NCBI GenBank assembly: GCA_934122275.1
Contig: CAKOWI010000008.1
Location: forward strand, 1 to 47,844
DNA length: 47,844 bases
Direction: 5' to 3'
Source of the DNA: an uncultured Bacilli bacterium
Lineage (GTDB): Bacteria > Bacillota_I > Bacilli_A > RF39 > UBA660
A model generated the notes under the pieces. That model ran no database searches and was not told where the DNA came from. It worked only from the letters and a program-made list of their open reading frames with translations. A program made the position numbers and the translations under genes. The stretch's first letter is position 1; every line of letters begins with the position of its first letter. Below, one piece after another: positions 17,975 to 27,605 of the stretch.

Positions 17975-18442
17975 ATGAGAAAAAAACGTGCTGTTAAAAG
18001 AAGCGTATTACCAGATCCAGTCTATAATTCAAAAGTAATTACAAAGTTAATTAATCAAATTATGCTTGATGGTAAACGTGGTAAAGCAGAAAAAATCGTT
18101 TATGATGCATTTGATATGATACATGAAAAAACTGGTGAAAATGCTAACGACGTTTTCAAAAGAGCTATGGAAAATGTAACTCCTACTTTAGAAGTTAAGG
18201 CTCGTCGTGTTGGTGGTGCTAACTACCAAGTTCCAGTTGAAGTTAAGCCTGATAGGGCACAAGCTTTAGCACTTCGTTGGCTTGTTAATGCAACTCGCTC
18301 ACGTGGTGGTAAAACTATGGCTGAAAAATTATCAAATGAGTTAATAGATGCTTCAAATAATACAGGTGCATCTGTTAAGAAAAAAGAAGATACTCACAGA
18401 ATGGCAGAAGCAAATAAAGCATTTGCACATTATCGTTGGTAG
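17975..18442 (+). CDS. rpsG: 30S ribosomal protein S7
   Basis: 155 residues, binds the 16S 3' major domain and nucleates head assembly. Typical start MRKKRAVKR, with PDPVYNSKVITKLINQIM and LRWLVNATRSRGGKTMAEKL. AAAGGAG upstream. Second in the str operon and a likely translational autoregulator. Confidence 0.97.
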   Translation: MRKKRAVKRSVLPDPVYNSKVITKLINQIMLDGKRGKAEKIVYDAFDMIHEKTGENANDVFKRAMENVTPTLEVKARRVGGANYQVPVEVKPDRAQALALRWLVNATRSRGGKTMAEKLSNELIDASNNTGASVKKKEDTHRMAEANKAFAHYRW

Positions 18443-18457
18443 GAAAGGAAATAGTAT

Positions 18458-20530
18458 ATGGCTCGTGAATATTCATTAGAAAAAACTCGTAACATTGGTA
18501 TTATGGCACACGTTGATGCTGGTAAGACTACTGTTACTGAGCGTATCTTGTTCCATACACATAAGATCCATAAGATTGGTGAAACTCATGATGGAGAATC
18601 ACAAATGGACTGGATGGAACAAGAAAAAGAACGTGGTATTACCATTACTTCAGCTGCTACTACTGCATTCTGGAAGGGTAATCGTCTTAATATCATCGAT
18701 ACTCCAGGTCACGTAGACTTCACAATTGAAGTTACAAGATCTTTAAGAGTACTTGATGGTGCTGTTACAGTACTTGATTCACAAAATGGTGTTGAACCAC
18801 AAACTGAAAACGTTTGGCGTCAAGCTACTGAAATGGGTGTTCCAAGACTTGTTTTCTCAAACAAGATGGATAAAATGGGAGCTGATTTTGCAACTAGTGT
18901 TGAATCTATTAAATCAAGATTAGGTGTTAAAGCAACAGCTATCCAATGGCCAATTGGTGCTGAATCAGAATTTGATGGCATAATTGACTTAGTTACAATG
19001 AAGGCATACCATTATGATGGTAAACCTGAAGAAAATCCAACTGAAATTGAAATTCCAGCTGAATTAAAAGACATAGCAGAAGAAAAGAGAATTGCTATGA
19101 TTGAAGATGCTGCTGAATTTGATGAAGAATTAATGGAGAAATATTTAGAGGGAGCTGAAGTTTCTGTTGATTTAATCAAAAGAGCAATTAGAAAAGGTGT
19201 TCTATCTGTTAAGATGTTCCCTGTTATGTGTGGTACAGCACTTGGAAATATAGGTGTTAAGTTAATGCTTGATGCTGTTATTGACTACTTACCTGCACCA
19301 ACTGATATTCCTTCAATAAAGGGTCATGATGAAAATGATAAAGAAGTTTTAAGACATTCATCTGATTCTGAACCATTCTCAGCATTAGCATTTAAAATAA
19401 TGACAGATCCATTCGTAGGAAGATTATCATTCTTCCGTGTATACTCTGGTACACTTAAGAGTGGTTCATACGTACTTAATGCAAATAAAAATGTTAAGGA
19501 AAGAATAGGTCGTATATTACAGATGCATGCTAATAATCGTACTGAAATATCAGAAGTATATGCAGGTGATATAGCAGCAGCTGTTGGTCTTAAAAATACA
19601 ACTACAGGAGACACATTATGTGATGAAAAACATCCTGTAATACTTGAAAAAATGGTAATTCCTGAACCAGTTATCTCAATCGCTATTGAGCCAAAGAGTA
19701 AGGGAGACCAAGAAAAAATGTCTACAGCTTTGCAAAAGTTAGCTGAAGAAGATCCAACATTTAGAGCAGAAACTGATCAAGAATCAGGACAAACTGTTAT
19801 TTCTGGTATGGGTGAACTTCATCTTGATGTATTAGTTGATAGAATGAGAAGAGAATTTGGTGTTGAAGCAAACATTGGTAAACCTCAAGTTGCTTACCGT
19901 GAAACTTTAACTGCTGCTGGTGATTGTGAAGGTAAATACATTAAACAATCAGGTGGACGTGGACAATACGGACATGTTTGGGTTAAGTTTGAGCCAAATA
20001 AAGATGCTGGATATGAATTCGTTGATGCTATCGTTGGTGGTGTTGTTCCTCGTGAATACATCCCAGTAGTAGACAAAGGATTACAAGAAGCTATGAAAAC
20101 GGGTGTTTTAGCTGGATATCCTATGATAGACGTTAAAGCAACATTATTTGATGGTTCATACCATGATGTTGACTCTAACGAAATGGCATTTAAGGTTGCC
20201 GCATCACTTGCTCTTAAAGAAGCTAAGAAGAATTGTAAACCAGTTCTACTTGAACCTATAATGAAAGTTGATATAACAGTACCAGATGAGTACATGGGTA
20301 ACGTTATGGGAGATATTACATCTCGTCGTGGACGTCCAATGGGTCAAGAATCAGTTGGTAATGCACTTAAGATTAGTGCTTATGTACCATTATCTGAAAT
20401 GTTTGGTTATGCAACTTCATTAAGATCAAACACACAAGGTCGTGGAACATTCATTATGTTCTTTGATCACTACGAAGAAGTACCAAAGAGTATTTCTGAA
20501 GACATCATTAAGAAAAATGGTGGACAATAA
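18458..20530 (+). CDS. fusA: elongation factor G
   Basis: 690 residues, translocation GTPase. G1 is AHVDAGKTT, G2 lies in RGITITSAAT, G3 is DTPGHVDF and G4 is NKMDKMG. Domains IV-V are complete, with GGRGQYGHVW and YVPLSEMFGYATSLRSNTQGRG. Codon use is visibly less AT-biased than in accessory genes, as expected for high expression. Confidence 0.98.
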   Translation: MAREYSLEKTRNIGIMAHVDAGKTTVTERILFHTHKIHKIGETHDGESQMDWMEQEKERGITITSAATTAFWKGNRLNIIDTPGHVDFTIEVTRSLRVLDGAVTVLDSQNGVEPQTENVWRQATEMGVPRLVFSNKMDKMGADFATSVESIKSRLGVKATAIQWPIGAESEFDGIIDLVTMKAYHYDGKPEENPTEIEIPAELKDIAEEKRIAMIEDAAEFDEELMEKYLEGAEVSVDLIKRAIRKGVLSVKMFPVMCGTALGNIGVKLMLDAVIDYLPAPTDIPSIKGHDENDKEVLRHSSDSEPFSALAFKIMTDPFVGRLSFFRVYSGTLKSGSYVLNANKNVKERIGRILQMHANNRTEISEVYAGDIAAAVGLKNTTTGDTLCDEKHPVILEKMVIPEPVISIAIEPKSKGDQEKMSTALQKLAEEDPTFRAETDQESGQTVISGMGELHLDVLVDRMRREFGVEANIGKPQVAYRETLTAAGDCEGKYIKQSGGRGQYGHVWVKFEPNKDAGYEFVDAIVGGVVPREYIPVVDKGLQEAMKTGVLAGYPMIDVKATLFDGSYHDVDSNEMAFKVAASLALKEAKKNCKPVLLEPIMKVDITVPDEYMGNVMGDITSRRGRPMGQESVGNALKISAYVPLSEMFGYATSLRSNTQGRGTFIMFFDHYEEVPKSISEDIIKKNGGQ

Positions 20531-20539
20531 TAAATAATA

Positions 20540-20582
20540 CTGAGGGAAAGTACTTGATATTTTCCCTTAGATTAGATAAAAT
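20540..20582 (+). promoter_or_regulatory. tuf promoter and upstream hairpin
   Basis: CTGAGGGAAA (20540-20549) pairs with TTTCCCTTAG (20561-20570). TTGATA at 20554-20559 and TAAAAT at 20577-20582 (17-nt spacer) form a promoter that overlaps this hairpin. tuf can thus be transcribed separately from the str operon. There is no T-run, so it is not a terminator. Confidence 0.6.
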
Positions 20583-20613
20583 AGAATAGTAATTTATATA
20601 GGAGGAAAATAAT

Positions 20614-21798
20614 ATGGCAAAAGAAAAATTTGATCGTTCTAAACCACACGTTAATATTGGTACTATTGGACACGTTGACCATGGTAAAACAACATTAACT
20701 GCTGCGATCACAAAGAGATTATCTGAAAAGGGTTATGCTAAATTCGAAGACTATGCTGATATCGATAAAGCACCTGAAGAAAGAGAACGTGGTATAACTA
20801 TTAATACTGCACACGTTGAGTATGAAACTGATAAACGTCACTATGCTCACGTAGACTGCCCAGGACACGCTGACTATGTTAAAAACATGATCACTGGTGC
20901 TGCACAAATGGATGGAGCTATCCTTGTTTTAGCTGCAACTGATGGTCCTATGGCTCAAACTAAAGAACACATCTTACTTGCTCGTCAAGTTGGTGTACCA
21001 AGAATCGTTGTATTCATGAATAAATGTGATATGGTTGACGATCCAGAAATGTTAGATTTAGTAGAAATGGATGTTCGTGAATTATTAAACAAATATGGAT
21101 ATGACGGAGATAACACTCCAGTAATTCGTGGTTCTGCTCTTAAGGCTCTTGAAGGAGATCCTGAATATGAAAAGAAAATTGATGAATTAATGGATGCTGT
21201 TGATGAATGGATTCCAACTCCAGAAAGAGATAATACAAAACCATTCTTAATGTCTATCGAAGACGTATTCACAATCACTGGTCGTGGTACAGTTGTTACT
21301 GGACGTGTTGAACGTGGACAATTAAAATTAAATGATGAAGTTGAAATTGTTGGATTAAAGGACACTCAAAAATCAGTAGTTACTGGTATTGAAATGTTCC
21401 GTAAACAACTAGACTTTGCTGAAGCAGGAGATAACGCTGGTGTATTATTACGTGGTATTTCACGTGAACAAGTACAACGTGGTCAAGTTCTTGCTAAACC
21501 AGGAACAGTTACTCCACATACTAAATTTGAAGCTCAAGTTTATGTATTAAGTAAAGAAGAAGGTGGACGTCATACTCCATTCTTCTCAAACTACAGACCT
21601 CAATTCTATTTCAGAACAACAGACGTAACAGGGGTTGTTACATTACCAGAAGGAACTGAAATGGTTATGCCAGGTGATAACGTAAGTATGTCAGTTGAAT
21701 TAATCGCTCCAATCGCACTTGAAAATGGTACAAAATTCTCTATCCGTGAAGGTGGACGTACTGTTGGTGCTGGAACAGTTACTAAAATTGATGCTTAA
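20614..21798 (+). CDS. tuf: elongation factor Tu
   Basis: 394 residues, carries aminoacyl-tRNA to the ribosome. GHVDHGKTT, RGITINTAHVEY, DCPGHADY and NKCDMVDD are the G motifs. The C-terminal REGGRTVGAGTVTKI keeps the threonine that Doc toxins phosphorylate in Escherichia coli EF-Tu, of interest because a Doc-like gene lies in this window. AGGAGG upstream. Confidence 0.98.
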   Translation: MAKEKFDRSKPHVNIGTIGHVDHGKTTLTAAITKRLSEKGYAKFEDYADIDKAPEERERGITINTAHVEYETDKRHYAHVDCPGHADYVKNMITGAAQMDGAILVLAATDGPMAQTKEHILLARQVGVPRIVVFMNKCDMVDDPEMLDLVEMDVRELLNKYGYDGDNTPVIRGSALKALEGDPEYEKKIDELMDAVDEWIPTPERDNTKPFLMSIEDVFTITGRGTVVTGRVERGQLKLNDEVEIVGLKDTQKSVVTGIEMFRKQLDFAEAGDNAGVLLRGISREQVQRGQVLAKPGTVTPHTKFEAQVYVLSKEEGGRHTPFFSNYRPQFYFRTTDVTGVVTLPEGTEMVMPGDNVSMSVELIAPIALENGTKFSIREGGRTVGAGTVTKIDA

Positions 21799-21810
21799 TT
21801 TAAGTTAATT

Positions 21811-21842
21811 AAAAGAACACTCAAGCTAAGTGTTCTTTTTTT
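21811..21842 (+). terminator. tuf terminator
   Basis: AAAAGAACACT pairs with AGTGTTCTTTT, followed by T7. Confidence 0.88.
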
Positions 21843-21844
21843 AT

Positions 21845-21873
21845 GAAAAAAGTAGAAGTTTTAGCTTCTACTT
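21845..21873 (-). terminator. terminator of the FemAB-family gene
   Basis: AAGTAGAAG (21850-21858) pairs with CTTCTACTT (21865-21873). On the minus strand it is followed by TTTTT. Confidence 0.75.
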
Positions 21874-23107
21874 ATATTGGTGTATTTAACCAATTTATTA
21901 TTGGATTTAATTTACTACCTGTATAATAAGACTTTTTATTTATTACTAAATCAAATTCTCCAACATATTCAACAATAGTATTTGATAATTCAACGTTTTC
22001 TATGTATTTGCTACTTTTTTTATAATCTTTTACCATTCCATTAAAGTCAAATATTTCATAACCTTCGTTTGCGTACTTTTGCATAAGTTGCCATTTTAAT
22101 AAATAGCTAGAAATATTGTTCTCAACTAAATCACTAACAGCAGAACTTATAACGGTAATTGTTTTATCATATTTCATAATAACTATACCTGATGTTATAA
22201 TACCACTTGGATATTTTTGAAATGAAGCTATAGCATTTTGCATATCCGCTTTATATTTATTTAATAATTTGTCAGATTCTAATTTTTGATTAATTATTGC
22301 ATCTACATTATTAGAACCACCAGTTTGAAGCATGTTATTAAGTTCTTGATTTTTTATTTCCTCTTTTTCATATAGACTTTTGCTTTTATTTACAAAATGT
22401 GCTGGTTCAAACTTTGTAAAGTATACCTCTATGTTATTGCTGAAGAATTGATAGTAGTCTAATAAATAATCTAAAGTTATACTTTTGGAAGTTTTCATTT
22501 GAAATAACATATTAAAATCATTTTTACTTCCCTTATATACTCTATTTCCATTATTATTAGCTTCTATTATTTTTTTTCTTCCTTCTATTGATAATGAATT
22601 ATATAATTCATTAGAATTTCTGTTAAGTTTAACTATGCTATTCCATCTTAAATTATTTGTTTCTTGTCCATCATTATAACCTAGATGTACATAGCCTAAG
22701 TTTTGTAATTTAGAAACAAATGAACTATGCTCATTTGTTTCTTCTAAGTTTGAATTATATTCTTTGTATATTATTAAAGGATCAACTTTTACGTAAGTGA
22801 AATTTCTTTTTAATAAAAAGCTTTTAAGACTTTCTGTAAATTCTTGTACTAATTCTGTATCATTCCAGTCAATTAAAAAACCTCTTGGTGCATAACCCAT
22901 TTTTCTTTTATCTGAAGTTTCATTTTTTACAATTAAAAGTGTTGCAGCTTTAACGTTGTTAAAGTCATCAACTAAACCTAAATAATATGAATTATGTCCC
23001 TGCTTACTCATCATTTTTCCGTAGCTGGAAGTTTGATAAAAGTTTTTATTTGGATGGTTATATGCAAACTCATCAAATTTATTTTCGTCTAATAGTACCA
23101 TTTGCAT
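21872..23107 (-). CDS. FemAB/FemX-family aminoacyltransferase
   Basis: 411 residues. These cytoplasmic enzymes add amino acids from aminoacyl-tRNA to the lysine of lipid II to build the peptidoglycan cross-bridge. Family features are FYQTSSYGKMMSKQG near the start, YAPRGFLIDW, two GNAT-like halves and a charged coiled-coil insertion near residues 240-290, as in FemA/FemX. ATG 23107 is chosen because GAGGTGG lies just upstream and overlaps an alternative GTG at 23116. Which position of the bridge it fills is unknown. Convergent with tuf, divergent from eno. Confidence 0.82.
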   Translation of the reverse strand: MQMVLLDENKFDEFAYNHPNKNFYQTSSYGKMMSKQGHNSYYLGLVDDFNNVKAATLLIVKNETSDKRKMGYAPRGFLIDWNDTELVQEFTESLKSFLLKRNFTYVKVDPLIIYKEYNSNLEETNEHSSFVSKLQNLGYVHLGYNDGQETNNLRWNSIVKLNRNSNELYNSLSIEGRKKIIEANNNGNRVYKGSKNDFNMLFQMKTSKSITLDYLLDYYQFFSNNIEVYFTKFEPAHFVNKSKSLYEKEEIKNQELNNMLQTGGSNNVDAIINQKLESDKLLNKYKADMQNAIASFQKYPSGIITSGIVIMKYDKTITVISSAVSDLVENNISSYLLKWQLMQKYANEGYEIFDFNGMVKDYKKSSKYIENVELSNTIVEYVGEFDLVINKKSYYTGSKLNPIINWLNTPI

Positions 23108-23208
23108 GTTTCCCACCTCTATTCTTATACTATATTATACACTAATTTTTATTAGAAAGTCAATTTACATATTATGACTAATTAATTATATCTTGATATC
23201 GTTAGTTG

Positions 23209-23217
23209 TGTTATAAT
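23209..23217 (+). promoter_or_regulatory. eno promoter, extended -10
   Basis: TGTTATAAT gives an extended -10 (TATAAT 23212-23217). No good -35 at 17 nt; TTGATA at 23193 is too close. Confidence 0.5.
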
Positions 23218-23242
23218 TAAGCTATAGAATGGAGGAAGATTT

Positions 23243-24472
23243 ATGAAAATTGTTGATTTAAAAGCAAGAGAAATATTGGATTCAAGAGGAAATCCTACTG
23301 TCGAAGTAGATGTTATGTTAGAAAATGGTATAATGGCAAGAGCAGCAGTTCCATCAGGAGCTTCTACTGGTGAAAGAGAAGCACTAGAAATGAGAGACGG
23401 AGACAAAAAAAGATTTAATGGTAAAGGCGTACTTAATGCTGTTTCAAACGTTAATAATAAAATAAAACCAGTAGTAATTGGAATGGACGTATTTGACCAA
23501 CATGGTATTGATACTGCAATGATTGAGTTAGATGGAACTAAAACTAAAAGTAATTTAGGCGCTAATGCTATATTAGGTGTTTCTATGGCATGTCTTAAAG
23601 CCGCTGCTATGACAAAAAACGTTCCACTTTATAGATATATTGGTGATGGAAAAACACTTCCTGTTCCTATGATGAATATAATAAATGGTGGGGCTCATGC
23701 AGATAATAAGTTGGACTTTCAAGAATTTATGATAATTCCACAAAGAGATACTATCCATGAAAGAGTACGTGTTGGTGCAGAAGTATTTCATGCATTAAAG
23801 TCAGTTTTAAATAAAAAAGGCTTATCAACAGGTGTTGGTGATGAAGGTGGTTTTGCTCCTGACTTAGAATCTAATACAGAAGGTTTTGAACTTATTATAG
23901 AAGCTATAAAAAAAGCTGGATACACTCCTGGAGTAGATGTAAAACTTGCTATTGATGTTGCAGCATCAGAATTTTATAATGATGGTAAATATAATTTAGT
24001 TGGTGAAGGAAGAAGTTTAACAACTGATGAGCTTATATCATTTTATGAAGAATTAATAAATAAGTATCCTATTATCTCAATAGAAGACCCAGTGAATGAA
24101 AACGACTGGGAAGGTTTTAAGAAGATTACTGAAAAATTGGGCGATAAAATTCAACTAGTTGGTGATGATTTGTTTGTTACTAATAAAGAGTGCTTGCAAA
24201 AAGGTATTGATATGAAAGCTGGTAATGCAATACTTCTTAAAGTGAATCAAATAGGTACTATAACAGAGACTTTGGAAACAATTAAACTTGCTAAAGATAA
24301 CGGATATAAAACCATTATTTCCCACAGATCTGGTGAAACTGAAGATACAACAATTGCCGATTTAGCAGTAGGGCTTGATTTAGGACAGATAAAAACTGGT
24401 TCTATGTCTAGAACGGATAGAATGTGTAAATATAATCAATTAATGAGAATAGAAGAAGAACTAGAAAACTAG
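23243..24472 (+). CDS. eno: enolase
   Basis: 409 residues, 2-phosphoglycerate dehydratase of glycolysis. DSRGNPTVEVDV, SGASTGEREALEMRD, GDEGGFAPDL, IEDPVNENDW (Mg ligand), LLKVNQIGT (catalytic Lys) and SHRSGETEDTTIADLAV are all present. Slightly shorter than the usual 430 residues, with trimmed loops. GGAGG upstream of ATG. Confidence 0.97.
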   Translation: MKIVDLKAREILDSRGNPTVEVDVMLENGIMARAAVPSGASTGEREALEMRDGDKKRFNGKGVLNAVSNVNNKIKPVVIGMDVFDQHGIDTAMIELDGTKTKSNLGANAILGVSMACLKAAAMTKNVPLYRYIGDGKTLPVPMMNIINGGAHADNKLDFQEFMIIPQRDTIHERVRVGAEVFHALKSVLNKKGLSTGVGDEGGFAPDLESNTEGFELIIEAIKKAGYTPGVDVKLAIDVAASEFYNDGKYNLVGEGRSLTTDELISFYEELINKYPIISIEDPVNENDWEGFKKITEKLGDKIQLVGDDLFVTNKECLQKGIDMKAGNAILLKVNQIGTITETLETIKLAKDNGYKTIISHRSGETEDTTIADLAVGLDLGQIKTGSMSRTDRMCKYNQLMRIEEELEN

Positions 24473-24483
24473 TTTTTCTTTTT
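24459..24483 (+). terminator. eno terminator (weak)
   Basis: AACTAG pairs with CTAGTT around an A-rich loop, followed by TTTTTCTTTTT. Confidence 0.55.
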
Positions 24484-24499
24484 ATATAAAATATTTATA

Positions 24500-24528
24500 T
24501 TGATATTACTGGTTAAATTTGATATACT
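24500..24528 (+). promoter_or_regulatory. promoter of the DUF1292 gene
   Basis: TTGATA 24500-24505, 17-nt spacer, TATACT 24523-24528. Confidence 0.65.
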
Positions 24529-24564
24529 ATACTTAGTTTATAATAGAGAAGGAGATGAAACTTC

Positions 24565-24816
24565 ATGAAAGATATACAAAAGATAATGGTTAGAACAGAA
24601 CAAAATGTAGAAGTGGAAGCAAATGTAGTAACCTTTTTAAAGGATAATGAAACTGGTAAAGAATATGTGCTTTATACTGTTGATGAGTCTGGTGATGATG
24701 TTGAAATTTATGCATCTATTTTTAAACAAGGTGACTCAGGGTATGAGTTATTACCAATAGAATCAGATGAAGAATGGAAATTAATTCAAGAAGAACTTGC
24801 TAAGCTTGCAGAATAG
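24565..24816 (+). CDS. DUF1292 family protein
   Basis: 83 residues, acidic and soluble. The pattern matches DUF1292 (YrzB type): TFLKDNETGKEYVLYTVDE, then YASIFKQGDSGYELLPIESDEEW and a short C-terminal helix. Function unknown in the family. GGAGATGAAA upstream. It is co-transcribed with the coiled-coil gene 15 nt downstream. Confidence 0.8.
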   Translation: MKDIQKIMVRTEQNVEVEANVVTFLKDNETGKEYVLYTVDESGDDVEIYASIFKQGDSGYELLPIESDEEWKLIQEELAKLAE

Positions 24817-24831
24817 TTAGGAGATGATAAT

Positions 24832-25734
24832 ATGGATATTAATTTAAATATTCCAGACAAAAGATTACTTAACTTATCTAGTTTGTCTGATGATGAATAT
24901 TCTAAGATACTTGGTGAATATAACTTAGAAAAAATGAGTACATTACCAGTTCCAACTCAAAAGGAAATTAAGGAAATTTTTAAGAAGGAAACAGAAAGAA
25001 GAAGAGATTTATTATCCAATAGTTCTTATGAGATTGATGAAATCGAAGGGAAAAAAGCAAGTTTAGAAGAAACATTGTCAAAAATTCAATCAGTGTTCGG
25101 AAACAACTTAAGCTATTTACCAGGACTAGCTAATGACGTTAAGAATTTAGAATCTGAGTTAAAGAATTGCAATGATAAACTTGCTGAATTATCTAGCAAT
25201 TATGATGCTAAACAATCAATAATAGATAACAGTAAGAAGGTAAGCCAATCTAGATTTAGTATTACTAAAAAAAGAGCTATGGACGGAAAAAATGTTGTTA
25301 TTGCAAATATGAAGGGTGCAAAGCAAAAAATTTGCAGTGTTAGAAAAAGTTTACTTCAAACATTAAAAGATAAGGCTAAAAAAACCTATGAAAATGTACT
25401 AGATAAAACTAATAAATCGTTTGATGCTTATGAAGAAAAAAATAATGCTAAACAGGATGAATTAAATCAAGCTATGAATGATTTATTTAATATGGGTAAT
25501 GCCGGTCAAACACCAATTGATAGATATGGTATTGAAAAAACTTTAGAACAAGAGAAAGCGAAAACATATAAAAGATTTCAGAAGATTCGTAGAAACGGAA
25601 TAATAGAGACATATTTACGTAACGGGGTAATAAGAACGCTAAATGTACCGAAAAACATAATTAATAGAATTAGAGAGAAGCAAGCAAATAGCCTTGATAT
25701 TCAAGAAATAAATGAAACGGCTTTAAGCATGTAA
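24832..25734 (+). CDS. hypothetical coiled-coil protein
   Basis: 300 residues, not recognised. A globular start (LNIPDKRLLNLSSLSDDEY) is followed by a long lysine- and glutamate-rich helix with coiled-coil character from about residue 45 to 250, including NLESELKNCNDKLAELSSNY. No signal peptide, membrane segment or catalytic motif. AGGAGATGATAAT precedes ATG. It ends at a strong terminator, so it pairs only with the DUF1292 gene. Confidence 0.65.
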   Translation: MDINLNIPDKRLLNLSSLSDDEYSKILGEYNLEKMSTLPVPTQKEIKEIFKKETERRRDLLSNSSYEIDEIEGKKASLEETLSKIQSVFGNNLSYLPGLANDVKNLESELKNCNDKLAELSSNYDAKQSIIDNSKKVSQSRFSITKKRAMDGKNVVIANMKGAKQKICSVRKSLLQTLKDKAKKTYENVLDKTNKSFDAYEEKNNAKQDELNQAMNDLFNMGNAGQTPIDRYGIEKTLEQEKAKTYKRFQKIRRNGIIETYLRNGVIRTLNVPKNIINRIREKQANSLDIQEINETALSM

Positions 25735-25761
25735 GAAGATAAATCGATATCTTCTTTTTTT
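25733..25761 (+). terminator. terminator after the coiled-coil gene
   Basis: AAGAAGATA pairs with TATCTTCTT, followed by T-run to 25761. Confidence 0.85.
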
Positions 25762-25771
25762 ATTATATTTA

Positions 25772-25780
25772 TGCTATAAT
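25772..25780 (+). promoter_or_regulatory. rplI-dnaB promoter, extended -10
   Basis: TGCTATAAT (TATAAT 25775-25780); the -35 position is only T-rich. Confidence 0.55.
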
Positions 25781-25801
25781 ATCATTATTAGGAGGTTTGT
25801 T

Positions 25802-26242
25802 ATGAAAGTTATATTTACTAAAGATGTTAAAGGCCAAGGTAAGGCTGGTGAAATAAAAGAAGTAAAAGATGGTTATGGAAAGAATTTCTTAATAAAAAAT
25901 GGATATGCAGTATTATATACTCTAAGAAGTAAAGAAATCTTAGATATAAGTAATAAAAACAAGGAAGAAAATGAAAAAGAAGAAATAAAAAGATGTGAAA
26001 AATTAAGGGATGAACTAAAGGAGAGAGTTTTAGAATTTAAAGTTAAAACTGGAGAACAAGATAGGGTATTTGGTTCTATATCTACTAAGCAAATATCATC
26101 CGAGTTGGAAAAGTTAGGTTATAAAATAGATAAGAAAAAAATAATTTTAGATAGTCCTATTGATTCACTTGGATATCATGAAGTTCAGATAAATTTACAT
26201 AAAAAAGTAGTGGCAAAAGTTACGGTACAATTAGTAAAATAA
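25802..26242 (+). CDS. rplI: 50S ribosomal protein L9
   Basis: 146 residues. The N-terminal domain is MKVIFTKDVKGQGKAGEIKEVKDGYGKNFLI, followed by the long connecting helix and the C-terminal domain ending KVTVQLVK. AGGAGG upstream. It lies next to dnaB, the usual Firmicutes pair. Confidence 0.96.
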   Translation: MKVIFTKDVKGQGKAGEIKEVKDGYGKNFLIKNGYAVLYTLRSKEILDISNKNKEENEKEEIKRCEKLRDELKERVLEFKVKTGEQDRVFGSISTKQISSELEKLGYKIDKKKIILDSPIDSLGYHEVQINLHKKVVAKVTVQLVK

Positions 26243-26258
26243 GTTAGGAGTTGATAGA

Positions 26259-27605
26259 ATGGTAGAAAGAAAAATGCCAAGTAGTATTGATGCGGAAAAA
26301 GCAGTGTTAGGTTCTGCCTTTTTATCAAAACTTGCATTAAAAAAAATATGTGATGAACTTTCACCAGATTGTTTTTATGCAGATGAAAATGCAAAAATAT
26401 TTGAAACTTTACAGGAATTAAATGATAATTCTTCTGAAGTTGATATAACAATAGTTGCTAATAAATTATCCGATAAGAAGATTTTAAGTCAGATAGGCAA
26501 TATAGAATATTTATCTGAAATTATAGATTCTGTACCTAGCACATCTAATGTTGATTATTATATTAATATTGTAAAAGAAAAGATGATAGGTAGAAAAATA
26601 ATTGAAACTGCAAGTGAGATTGCAACGGATGCTTATTCATCAGAGTCTTCAATATATGATGTTTTAGAAGATGCAGAACAAAAGATGTTTAGAATTGGAA
26701 ACATGAGAAAAACATCTGAATTTCAAAGAATACAAGATGTTGCTTTTAAAGAGCAAGCTAACCTTGAAAAACTATCTGAACAAGGTTCAGAAATAACAGG
26801 ACTAGCAACTGGATTTAATGATTTTGATAGATTAACCGCAGGTCTTCAACCAAGTCAGTTTATAATTATTGCAGCACGTCCTGCAATGGGAAAAACGGCT
26901 TTTGTTCTTAATCTAGCAACTTATGCATCTATGCATTCTAATAAGGCTGTTGCACTTTTCAATCTTGAAATGAGCTGTGAACAATTAGCAAACAGAATTT
27001 TACAATCATTAGGTCAAATAAATGGTTCTAAAATGCGTACTGGTAAATTAGAACATAACGATTGGAGAAGATTAAATGAAGCTATAAGTAAGCTTTCGGA
27101 ATCGAATCTTTATCTAGATGATACTCCTGGTATAACTATAGGAGAAATAAGAAGTAAATGTAGAAAACTTGCCAATTCTGATAAAGGATTAGGACTTGTA
27201 ATAATAGATTATTTGCAGCTAATAACAGGACCTGCAAAAACCGTAGGAAACAGACAACAGGAAGTATCAGAAATATCAAGAAACTTAAAAATGATGGCTC
27301 TAGAACTTGGAGTACCCGTAATAGCGGCAGCACAACTTTCCCGTGCTGTTGAGGCAAGAGAAGATAAAAGACCAATAATGAGTGATTTAAGGGAATCAGG
27401 TTCAATAGAACAAGATGCAGATATAGTATCTTTTTTATACAGAGAAGATTATTATAATAAAGAAGTAAGAAGAGAAGATAACTCTAGTATTTCTGAATTT
27501 ATAATTGGTAAAAACAGAAGTGGACCTACTTCAACTATAGAATTATTATTTAAAAAAGATACTAGTACGTTTGTTAATTTTCAAAAGGAGAATAATGAAT
27601 TATGA
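26259..27605 (+). CDS. dnaB: replicative DNA helicase
   Basis: 448 residues, hexameric fork helicase (called DnaC in Bacillus). The N-terminal primase-interacting domain starts at PSSIDAEKAVLGS. The RecA-like domain has Walker A ARPAMGKT near residue 207, Walker B LVIIDYLQL and the C-terminal SDLRESGSIEQDADIV. Its TGA overlaps the next ATG by 4 nt. Confidence 0.97.
   Translation: MVERKMPSSIDAEKAVLGSAFLSKLALKKICDELSPDCFYADENAKIFETLQELNDNSSEVDITIVANKLSDKKILSQIGNIEYLSEIIDSVPSTSNVDYYINIVKEKMIGRKIIETASEIATDAYSSESSIYDVLEDAEQKMFRIGNMRKTSEFQRIQDVAFKEQANLEKLSEQGSEITGLATGFNDFDRLTAGLQPSQFIIIAARPAMGKTAFVLNLATYASMHSNKAVALFNLEMSCEQLANRILQSLGQINGSKMRTGKLEHNDWRRLNEAISKLSESNLYLDDTPGITIGEIRSKCRKLANSDKGLGLVIIDYLQLITGPAKTVGNRQQEVSEISRNLKMMALELGVPVIAAAQLSRAVEAREDKRPIMSDLRESGSIEQDADIVSFLYREDYYNKEVRREDNSSISEFIIGKNRSGPTSTIELLFKKDTSTFVNFQKENNEL

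Noticed and set aside
20540..20570. Terminator between fusA and tuf
   Set aside because: No T-run follows the stem; a promoter overlaps it instead.
17541..21798. Long minus-strand frames under rpsL-tuf
   Set aside because: These are shadows of highly biased codon use in ribosomal and elongation-factor genes.
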